Shown here: positions 1 through 5,331 of the stretch, piece by piece
Position numbering within the stretch: position 1 is the first letter of the stretch
Layout: each line of letters opens with the position of its first letter
Assembly: GCA_903865885.1 (NCBI GenBank)
Contig: CAIPLJ010000011.1
Span: 1 to 5,988, forward strand
From: an uncultured Actinomycetes bacterium
Lineage (GTDB): Bacteria; Actinomycetota; Actinomycetes; Nanopelagicales; Nanopelagicaceae
DNA length: 5,988 bases
Direction of reading: 5' to 3'
Made by a program: the position numbers and the translations under genes
The notes under the pieces: model-generated
The model's input: the letters and a program-made list of their open reading frames with translations, nothing else
Database searches by the model: none
What the model was told of the DNA's origin: nothing

Positions 1-170
1 GCTTCAGCAATCTCGCGCATCTTGTCGGTGCCATCGTGCGCCTTGAGTACTTGCTGGCGTAGTCCGAAGGCGATCGCGAGCGCGCCGAGGGCGACTGCGA
101 GAACGACATAGGTGATGTTGAGGTTTGAGCCGGTTACTTCCACATTCGATAGAGCGCTAGTTGCTCCCAT
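1..170 (-). CDS. hppA: Membrane-bound proton-translocating inorganic pyrophosphatase, N-terminal part (cut by window edge)
   Basis: Only the first 56 complete codons are present; the gene continues beyond the left edge. The peptide starts MGATSALSNVEVTGSNLNIT, then a hydrophobic first membrane segment (about residues 19-37, YVVLAVALGALAIAFGL). A cytoplasmic stretch with GTDKMREIAEA follows. That matches the start of actinobacterial membrane pyrophosphatases, where a G-T-x-K-M-x-E-I-A motif comes just before the conserved VQEGA segment. The enzyme hydrolyses cytoplasmic pyrophosphate and pumps H+ (or Na+) across the membrane. The diagnostic catalytic loops lie outside the window, so ion specificity and K+ dependence cannot be judged. 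The start at 170 is chosen because GGAGGAG sits about six bases upstream. An in-frame ATG at 185 abuts that ribosome site and would only add MEEKP. The gene is divergent from the GH1 gene and has no obvious functional tie to the sugar locus. Confidence 0.82.
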   Translation of the reverse strand, partial: MGATSALSNVEVTGSNLNITYVVLAVALGALAIAFGLRQQVLKAHDGTDKMREIAE

Positions 171-176
171 AGGTTT

Positions 177-183
177 CTCCTCC
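177..183 (-). promoter_or_regulatory. Ribosome binding site of the pyrophosphatase gene
   Basis: GGAGGAG on the minus strand, six bases before the ATG at 170, is a strong Shine-Dalgarno match. It decides the start in favour of 170 over the in-frame ATG at 185, which abuts the site. The preceding bases (CTCC, 187-190) could pair with part of it in a weak 4-bp hairpin (CTCC-AAT-GGAG). Confidence 0.75.
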
Positions 184-267
184 ATTGGAGAGTCAGGGCG
201 CCCCATATTGAATGAGGGCGCGCAGGCTAGGGAAGTTTAGGGTCAAAGGGGTCGGTTTTAGCAAATC

Positions 268-291
268 TATACATACTTATTAGCGTGAAAA
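268..291 (+). promoter_or_regulatory. Candidate -10 region and half-operator upstream of the GH1 gene
   Basis: An AT-rich patch TATACATACT (268-277) could provide a -10 hexamer (TATACA or CATACT). No good -35 hexamer is visible, so the promoter call is weak. Just downstream, 282-291 reads AGCGTGAAAA. The identical ten bases occur on the minus strand at 5249-5240, upstream of the binding-protein gene. Its first five bases, AGCGT, are also the arm of the inverted repeat at 5213-5227. A shared LacI-type half-site is plausible but unproven; no matching ACGCT arm lies nearby. The 171-317 region also has to contain the pyrophosphatase promoter, which I could not locate convincingly. Confidence 0.3.
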
Positions 292-317
292 GAATGACAA
301 GTAAGTAGGCTCCCCCA

Positions 318-1691
318 ATGGCTAACTTTCCGAAGGACTTCATCTGGGGCGCTGCGACCTCCAGTTATCAGATTGAGGGCGCAGCTTTTGAAGATGGTCG
401 GGGGCTCTCGATCTGGGACACCTTCTGCCAGACACCGGGCAAAGTAGCAAATGGAGACACCGGCGAAATCGCAAACGATCACTATCACCGCTATCTCGAA
501 GATATCGCGCTGATGAAAGAGATTGGCATTAAGTCATATCGCTTCTCTTTTGCCTGGCCTCGCATGTTTCCTAATGGCGACAGCATTCGCGAAGAACGTG
601 GTTTTGCTTTTTATGATCGTCTCATCAATGCGCTATTAGATGCAGGCATCGAACCACTAGCAACCTTGTATCACTGGGATTTGCCACAAGCGCTGCAAGA
701 TAAAGGTGGATGGACAAACCGCGATATCGTCTCAGCTTTTGCAGATTACTCAACTGCAGTTGTCGAACACTTTGGTGATCGCGTTAAGAAGTGGACACCG
801 ATTAATGAGCCATGGGTTGTTGCATGGCTTGGGTATGGAATCGGAATTCACGCACCGGGTGTAACAGATCGCAAAGCAGCATTTGCAGCGGCTCATCACA
901 CTGTTTTGGCACATGCAGCATCTACCACCGCGATGCGCGCAGTACGTAGCGATATCTTGACAGGGCCAGTTCTTAACCAGTCCAATAATGTCGTTGATGA
1001 TTTATCAGATCCAATTCAGAAGCATGCATTTGATATTGCTGATGCGCATCACAATCGTTTCTGGATGGATGCATTTATGAGGGGTAGCTATCCACAGATT
1101 CTGCTCGATGAATTTGGTGACGAGCTTGCTTCTGTTATTAAGCCAGGAGATCTTGAATCTGCAACAGTGAAGAATGATTTCATTGGGATTAATTACTACT
1201 TTGATAATTTCATTCACGCCTCTAAAGGTGGCGGAATGCAATGGCATTCAATCGCGGGACTCTTTGAACTAGATATTGATGAAACTGCGCCAGAACCACT
1301 GACAGATATGGGTTGGCCGCTCACGCCATCGGGTTTAACAAAGTTATTAGTCCGCTGGCATAGCGAATATGGCGCCGCTCTTCCTGATCTCTACATCACT
1401 GAAAATGGCGCTGCATACGATGAAGGAATTAGCGCAGATGGAAAGTGCCACGACCAACGTCGTATTGATTACTTAACAACACACCTCAACGCAGTTGCTG
1501 ATGCAATTGCACAAGGTTCACCTGTAAAGGGCTATTACCAATGGTCTCTGATGGATAACTTTGAATGGGCGCTTGGCTATGCAAAGCGTTTTGGAATCGT
1601 GCATGTAGATTTCGATACACAGAAGCGCACCATTAAAGATTCAGGATTTTGGTATAGAGATCAGATACTTTCCAACGGAAAGAATCTGTAA
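318..1691 (+). CDS. GH1 family beta-glucosidase, cytoplasmic
   Basis: This complete 457-residue protein is a normal length for a bacterial GH1 (beta/alpha)8-barrel enzyme, which hydrolyses terminal beta-glucosides with retention of configuration. Visible hallmarks are the N-terminal FIWGAATSSYQIEG signature (8-21, with glycone-binding Q18) and H119-W120. The acid/base Glu164 sits in PINEP and the nucleophile Glu362 in ITENG. Glycone-site residues W409 and E416-W417 lie in QWSLMDNFEWALGY. Glu at 416, with no Ser/Lys/Tyr phosphate pocket motif, points to non-phosphorylated glucosides rather than 6-phospho-sugars, which fits ABC import. There is no signal peptide, so it acts in the cytoplasm on imported sugar. 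Galactosidase or fucosidase side activity cannot be excluded. The ATG at 318 is supported by the family N-terminus and by AAGTAGG (303-309), a one-mismatch Shine-Dalgarno eight bases upstream. The gene faces the permease operon, ending one base from its last gene. Confidence 0.95.
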   Translation: MANFPKDFIWGAATSSYQIEGAAFEDGRGLSIWDTFCQTPGKVANGDTGEIANDHYHRYLEDIALMKEIGIKSYRFSFAWPRMFPNGDSIREERGFAFYDRLINALLDAGIEPLATLYHWDLPQALQDKGGWTNRDIVSAFADYSTAVVEHFGDRVKKWTPINEPWVVAWLGYGIGIHAPGVTDRKAAFAAAHHTVLAHAASTTAMRAVRSDILTGPVLNQSNNVVDDLSDPIQKHAFDIADAHHNRFWMDAFMRGSYPQILLDEFGDELASVIKPGDLESATVKNDFIGINYYFDNFIHASKGGGMQWHSIAGLFELDIDETAPEPLTDMGWPLTPSGLTKLLVRWHSEYGAALPDLYITENGAAYDEGISADGKCHDQRRIDYLTTHLNAVADAIAQGSPVKGYYQWSLMDNFEWALGYAKRFGIVHVDFDTQKRTIKDSGFWYRDQILSNGKNL

Positions 1692-1692
1692 A

Positions 1693-2628
1693 TCAAGATT
1701 TGACTGAACCTGCAAGAAGTCCGCGGACGAAGTAGCGCTGCAACGAGAAGAAGACGATCAAAGGAATAATGATCGAGATCAGCGCTGCAGGTGCAACGTT
1801 CTCCCAGTGAGAACCGAGCGATCCACCGAGGTTTGCAAGGTGCAACGTAAGTGGTGCAACATCATCTGTTCCACCAGCAAATACAAGTGCAACAAGAAGA
1901 TCGTTCCAAATCCATAAGAACTGGAAGATCGCAATCGATGCAACTGCCGGAAGTGATAGTGGCAGAACAATGCGGCGGAAGACTTCAAAGTGGTTTGCAC
2001 CGTCTACTCGTGCTGCCTCCATCAACTCTTTGGGAAGAGTTGATACAAAGTTGTGCAATAAATAAATAACGAGCGGCATGCCGAACATTGCGTGAGGTAG
2101 CCAGACGGAAGCGATAGTTCCCACAATATGAAGGGGTGGGATGATGGTGTGGCCAAATAGCTTTACACCTGTTGCAAAGAATGTAAGTAGCGGAAGTAAA
2201 GAAAGTTGTAGTGGAACACCTTGCAGAGCGAATAGCCCATAGAAGACGTGATCGCTTCCACGGAAAGGAATCCAGGCGAGAGCGTAGGCGGCCATCAAGC
2301 CGAAACCAACAGATAGAACAACTGCAGGAATTGTGATTGCGAGTGAGTTAATTGCAAAGGGAAGCATTCCTTGAGTTCCCACTTCGCCGCTGCCTGTCGA
2401 AAGCACTGCGCGGAAGTTATCGAGTGTGAAGTGTGGGTTGGTAAATGCGCTCCACCATCCGCTGGATGAAATATCTTCCTTTTTGCGGAAAGAGGTAACG
2501 ACGAGACCAAAGGTAGGAATCGTCCAAAGAACTGCAACGACTGTGACTATTGCTGATGCAATTGGTGATGTAAATGGGCGCGGACTGTGCGCAACACCAA
2601 CGTTCCTTTTTAGTGTCTTAGTTGCCAT
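1693..2628 (-). CDS. Sugar ABC transporter permease, MalG/AglG type
   Basis: This 311-residue membrane protein is one of two inner-membrane subunits of a carbohydrate importer (CUT1 group). It has about six membrane segments, starting near residues 23-46 (IASAIVTVVAVLWTIPTFGL). The cytoplasmic EAA loop at 203-228 contains MEAARVDGANHFEVFRRIVLP, where the ATPase docks. The C-terminal RYFVRGLLAGSVKS ending is typical of MalG homologues. The N-terminal stretch LWTIPTFGLVVTSFR followed by SGWW resembles the alpha-glucoside permease AglG more than MalG itself (recognised by eye). Its ATG overlaps the upstream permease stop codon in TAATG, so translation is probably coupled; GGAAG eight bases before the ATG is a modest ribosome site. 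It is the last gene of the operon, and its TGA lies one base from the TAA of the convergent GH1 gene, leaving no room for a dedicated terminator. Confidence 0.93.
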   Translation of the reverse strand: MATKTLKRNVGVAHSPRPFTSPIASAIVTVVAVLWTIPTFGLVVTSFRKKEDISSSGWWSAFTNPHFTLDNFRAVLSTGSGEVGTQGMLPFAINSLAITIPAVVLSVGFGLMAAYALAWIPFRGSDHVFYGLFALQGVPLQLSLLPLLTFFATGVKLFGHTIIPPLHIVGTIASVWLPHAMFGMPLVIYLLHNFVSTLPKELMEAARVDGANHFEVFRRIVLPLSLPAVASIAIFQFLWIWNDLLVALVFAGGTDDVAPLTLHLANLGGSLGSHWENVAPAALISIIIPLIVFFSLQRYFVRGLLAGSVKS

Positions 2629-3617
2629 TATGAATGCTTCCGTTCTGCGCGAAGGGAACGAATGTTGTAATACGTAATAGGTAGAACGCCAAGGAAGATT
2701 AGTACAGCAAGTGATGCGCCTCGGCCGTAGTTGAGATAGACGAAGTTCTCATCGACCATGCGATTTGAGAGAACGTCGGTCTTAAAGTTTCCACCCGTCA
2801 TCGTGTGAATAACATCGAATAGTTTGAGTGTGCCCACCATTGCGGTTGTGAGAACAACAATGATTGTTGTTTTAACCATCGGTACTGTGATTGTGCGAAA
2901 TAACCTAAACCCTGTTGCGCCATCGAGCTGCGCGGCTTCTTCGATATCAGTGGGAATACCTTTGATTGCAGCAGATAAAATCACCATGGCAAAACCTGTA
3001 AAGCCCCACACATAGACAACCATCAAGAAGAGGTTGTTCCATGGGTGCCATAAGAGAAGGTGCTGCAGTGGAATGCCAAGGGATCTCATAACTTGTCCAA
3101 CAAGTCCGCGCTGAGGCATATTGGGTTCTTCATATTGATACATCATGTTCCAGATAAGTGATCCGCCAACGAATGAGATTGCCATCGGCATGAAAATCAG
3201 CGCTTTGGCGAATGCCTCGCGCTTCATCTTATTAAGCATCGTTGCTAGCGTGAGACCGAGTGATGTCACAACTACTGGACAGATTGCAACCCAGGCAGTG
3301 GTGTTATAGAAAGCTAATCGAATATCAGGGTCTTTCACTGCACGTGTGTAATTTGTAAGGCCAACCCATTTCGATGAATCAGCATTTTTAAAAGATTCCA
3401 TAAATGTTTGGATGGCAGGAATCCCAAGTCCAGTTAAGGCCAAGATTATTGCTGGCGCTAAGAAGAGTGAGAGTGCTAAACCGTTCTGCTTCTTTCCTTT
3501 AACGCGCGCACCTGCAGCAAATGCAATTGCATAGAAACCAAAGAAGATTGCGAGTACTGCAAGAATTTGGGCAATCTTGGGCCATGAAGAATGAAAAATG
3601 TCAGACCATGGGATCAT
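2628..3617 (-). CDS. Sugar ABC transporter permease, MalF/AglF type
   Basis: This 329-residue polytopic protein is the partner permease. Hydrophobic segments lie at about 16-36, 47-67, 105-125, 138-158, 195-218, 250-268 and 300-317, giving seven or so helices. The EAA loop is at 226-249 (EEAAQLDGATGFRLFRTITV). The segment FMPMAISFVGGSLIW (142-156) is strongly reminiscent of AglF-type alpha-glucoside permeases. The extra N-terminal membrane pair is common in MalF-like subunits. The ATG at 3617 has GTAGGA seven bases upstream. It lies downstream of the binding-protein gene, separated by 143 bases that hold a strong hairpin and a possible second promoter. It overlaps the next permease gene by one base. 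It is expected to form a heterodimer with that permease and to use an ATPase encoded elsewhere. Family assignment is secure; the sugar is not. Confidence 0.93.
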   Translation of the reverse strand: MIPWSDIFHSSWPKIAQILAVLAIFFGFYAIAFAAGARVKGKKQNGLALSLFLAPAIILALTGLGIPAIQTFMESFKNADSSKWVGLTNYTRAVKDPDIRLAFYNTTAWVAICPVVVTSLGLTLATMLNKMKREAFAKALIFMPMAISFVGGSLIWNMMYQYEEPNMPQRGLVGQVMRSLGIPLQHLLLWHPWNNLFLMVVYVWGFTGFAMVILSAAIKGIPTDIEEAAQLDGATGFRLFRTITVPMVKTTIIVVLTTAMVGTLKLFDVIHTMTGGNFKTDVLSNRMVDENFVYLNYGRGASLAVLIFLGVLPITYYNIRSLRAERKHS

Positions 3618-3642
3618 GAGATTTTCCTACTTCCTTTTACCA

Positions 3643-3672
3643 ATAATAAAAATCAATTTACCGTAATTACAA
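3643..3672 (-). promoter_or_regulatory. Candidate internal promoter for the two permease genes
   Basis: On the minus strand TTGTAA (3672-3667) and TATTAT (3648-3643) are spaced 18 bases apart, resembling -35 and -10 hexamers (4/6 and 5/6 matches to the sigma-70 consensus). They lie just downstream of the hairpin at 3684-3716. Transcription would begin around 3636, giving a leader of about 19 bases with the ribosome site. The whole gap is AT-rich, so a chance match is quite possible. Confidence 0.35.
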
Positions 3673-3683
3673 AATTTAAAGAA

Positions 3684-3716
3684 GAGACCGGGGTCCACTT
3701 TCGTGGACCCCGGCTC
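3684..3716 (-). terminator. Strong hairpin after the binding-protein gene (partial terminator or mRNA stabiliser)
   Basis: The perfect 11-bp arms CCGGGGTCCAC (3688-3698) and GTGGACCCCGG (3703-3713) enclose a 4-base loop (GAAA in the minus-strand RNA, a GNRA tetraloop). Three more pairs extend the stem past a bulged base. Downstream on the minus strand the RNA is U-rich but interrupted (UCUCUUCUUUAAAUUUUG), so it is not a perfect rho-independent terminator. Its position, 44 bases after the binding-protein stop and before the permeases, is typical of importer operons. There a hairpin lets the binding protein be made in excess, by partial termination or by protecting the upstream message from 3' decay. 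Confidence 0.8.
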
Positions 3717-3760
3717 TATTACTTCTAGTTGCTGTACTGCAATGTGCTAGTTGGTATTAG

Positions 3761-5065
3761 TTACCAGTTTGCATCGATTGCTGCTGCAACATCCTTCATT
3801 GACTTACCTTCTGCGTAGAACTTTGTGATTTCCTTCCAGAAAGCACCGTTCACAGCTGATGGCATCAAGTCTGATGCGTCGAACACGATCGCACCTGACT
3901 TGTTCTGAAGCTGTGTTGCTACAGCCTTAAGTACTGGATCCTTGTATGTATCTAGTGGGATACCAGTGTTAGCAGATGTCCATCCGCCTGCAGCTGCACG
4001 TGGAATTCCGTATGCAGGTGAAGCGAGGTAAGCCTGGACTGCGCCAACTTCCTTACGTGTTGAGAATGCAACTGGGAATTCAGCTCCGCCTTCTACAGGG
4101 TTACCGAACTTCGCATTTGTTGCTGGGAGGTAGAACGCATCAGCGTCTCCTGCTGGACCGAATGTTGTTCCAGCTGGGAACATTGATGAGTAGAAAGATG
4201 CCTGCTGCAACATGCCGCAAGTACCTGACTTAAGTCCTGGAACTCCAGCATCTTGGAAGCGACGAGTTGCTACAGACTTGAGGTCACCAACCTGAGCTGA
4301 TGTTCCAAGCCAAGCAGCTACCTTGTTCATTACACCCTGCATTTCAGGTGATGAGAACTTGAGCTTGCCTTGCCACCATGCGTTGTACTTCTTTGGACCT
4401 AGCTCGCGAAGAGCCATTTCTTCGATCCAGTCAGTTGCTGGCCATCCTGTGGCTGCGCCTGATTCGATACCTGCACACCATGGGTTAGCTCCTGCAGCTT
4501 TGAACTTCGCTGCAACTGCTTCCATTGCTGCCCAAGTTGTTGGGACAGTTACGCCGAGCTTCTTGAACTGTGCTGGTGAGTACCAGACAAGTGACTTAGA
4601 AGATGCGCCAAATGGTGCGCCGTAGATACGGCCGTTGATTGTTGTAAATGACTGCCATGCCTTGTTGTAGTACTGGTTGAGATTGGCACGTGTTGCAGCT
4701 GAAACTGGAACAGCCTTGCCTGTTGCAACCATTGTTGCTACTAGGCCTGGTTGTGGAATGAGTGCGATATCAGGTGCGTTTCCGCCCTTAACGCGTACTG
4801 GAAGAAGTGTCTCGAACTGGTCAGTTGCTTCGTAAGCAATCTTGATACCTGTGCAAGCTGTGAAATCTTTCCAGACGTTTGTCATAACAGTTGCTTCAGG
4901 ATCACGGATACCCGCGAAAATCTTAACTGTTGCGTTATTGAACTTTCCGAACTCTGCGAAACTAGAACAATCAGCAGCCTTAGCTGATGTTGTAGTCAGA
5001 ACAGATGCTACGAGTGAGAGTGCTGCGATTGCTGCACCGACTAGTAGTCCCTTTTTCTTTGACAT
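3761..5065 (-). CDS. Sugar ABC transporter solute-binding protein, AglE-like, secreted
   Basis: This 434-residue family 1 extracellular solute-binding protein captures the sugar outside the membrane and delivers it to the permeases. Residues 1-30 are a Sec signal peptide: MSKKK, a hydrophobic core (GLLVGAAIAALSLVASVL), then an AKA|A cleavage site at 30/31. There is no lipobox; the nearby Cys33 is preceded by AAD. The mature part shows family features such as APDIALIPQPG (97-107), NGRIYGAPFG (144-153) and IESGAATGWPATDWIEE (200-216). The last closely resembles AglE alpha-glucoside-binding proteins. Four cysteines (33, 71, 197, 283) could form two disulfides. I place the start at 5065 rather than the in-frame ATG at 5182, because AAAGGTGA lies just before it and the signal peptide begins exactly there. 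The 39-residue extension is not signal-like and overlaps the leader hairpin. This is the first gene of the operon, divergent from the LacI-type gene. The ligand cannot be read from the sequence. Confidence 0.93.
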   Translation of the reverse strand: MSKKKGLLVGAAIAALSLVASVLTTTSAKAADCSSFAEFGKFNNATVKIFAGIRDPEATVMTNVWKDFTACTGIKIAYEATDQFETLLPVRVKGGNAPDIALIPQPGLVATMVATGKAVPVSAATRANLNQYYNKAWQSFTTINGRIYGAPFGASSKSLVWYSPAQFKKLGVTVPTTWAAMEAVAAKFKAAGANPWCAGIESGAATGWPATDWIEEMALRELGPKKYNAWWQGKLKFSSPEMQGVMNKVAAWLGTSAQVGDLKSVATRRFQDAGVPGLKSGTCGMLQQASFYSSMFPAGTTFGPAGDADAFYLPATNAKFGNPVEGGAEFPVAFSTRKEVGAVQAYLASPAYGIPRAAAGGWTSANTGIPLDTYKDPVLKAVATQLQNKSGAIVFDASDLMPSAVNGAFWKEITKFYAEGKSMKDVAAAIDANW

Positions 5066-5069
5066 GTAG

Positions 5070-5077
5070 TCACCTTT
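5070..5077 (-). promoter_or_regulatory. Ribosome binding site of the binding-protein gene
   Basis: AAAGGTGA on the minus strand lies four bases before the ATG at 5065. This match to the anti-Shine-Dalgarno sequence, together with the signal peptide, decides the start and argues against the longer reading frame from 5182. Confidence 0.75.
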
Positions 5078-5081
5078 CAGG

Positions 5082-5097
5082 ATGAAGTTACCTTCAT
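5082..5097 (-). promoter_or_regulatory. Small leader hairpin next to the binding-protein ribosome site
   Basis: The minus strand reads ATGAAG-GTAA-CTTCAT, a perfect 6-bp stem closed by a GNRA-type GUAA tetraloop. It ends four bases upstream of the Shine-Dalgarno sequence. It could stabilise the 5' end of the message or hold the ribosome site open. A chance inverted repeat of this size is not rare, so function is speculative. Confidence 0.4.
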
Positions 5098-5212
5098 TGG
5101 GTTTTTGAGGGTTTGTCCCGACTTGAATACCCGAAGGACCAAGCCAAGACCGTGGGGCAACGGTATTGCCAGTTGATTGCATGTAGCGAACTTGGACGCC
5201 ATATGTAATAAA

Positions 5213-5245
5213 AGCGTTATAAACGCTATTTGGTACTGGTTTTCA
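5213..5245 (-). promoter_or_regulatory. Candidate binding-protein promoter overlapped by an inverted-repeat operator
   Basis: The inverted repeat AGCGTT (5213-5218) - ATA - AACGCT (5222-5227) has perfect 6-bp arms, the size and CG-containing style of LacI-family operators. On the minus strand its centre supplies a possible -10, TATAAC (5221-5216). A weak -35, TGAAAA (5245-5240), lies 18 bases upstream, so a bound repressor would block the promoter. The -35 lies inside AGCGTGAAAA (5249-5240), a ten-base string repeated upstream of the GH1 gene. The divergent LacI-type gene is the natural candidate to bind here. The inverted repeat is seen directly; the promoter and the regulator assignment are inference. 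The leader to the ATG at 5065 would be about 145 bases. Confidence 0.6.
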
Positions 5246-5258
5246 CGCTCGCAGCCTA

Positions 5259-5313
5259 TTGATGGGGGTGTTGCAAAAGCCCTATAAAGGGTAGGTTTTG
5301 CAGTAATTTGCAG
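5259..5313 (+). promoter_or_regulatory. Candidate promoter and TTTGCA-type repeats upstream of the LacI-type gene
   Basis: TTGATG (5259-5264) and TATAAA (5283-5288), 18 bases apart, make a reasonable promoter with a start near 5295. The -10 is embedded in CCCT-ATAA-AGGG (5280-5291). This is enclosed by a wider inverted repeat, TGCAAAA (5272-5278) with TTTTGCA (5296-5302). A further direct copy of TTTGCAG follows at 5307-5313, ten bases after the one at 5297-5303. The layout suggests protein binding around the promoter, possibly autoregulation, but the motif differs from the AGCGTT repeat. Confidence 0.45.
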
Positions 5314-5331
5314 AGTTAACTGGGGGCAGTT

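Noticed and set aside
196..223. GGGCGCCC palindrome (196-203) and nearby GGGCGCGC (216-223) upstream of the pyrophosphatase gene
   Set aside because: These are short GC-rich strings with no U-run or second arm to form a terminator, and no link to a known regulator; probably chance.
1005..1247. Minus-strand open frame inside the GH1 gene (and another at 267-488)
   Set aside because: Both are antisense to well-conserved GH1 coding sequence, and neither has a recognisable product.
3976..5069. Several plus-strand open frames antisense to the binding-protein gene
   Set aside because: They are fully covered by the strongly supported binding protein on the other strand, and their cysteine- and leucine-rich products look like reverse-strand translations.
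5066..5182. In-frame N-terminal extension of the binding protein from an ATG at 5182
   Set aside because: The 39 added residues are polar and not signal-like. A clear ribosome site and a canonical signal peptide begin at 5065, so the extension is read-through of the leader.
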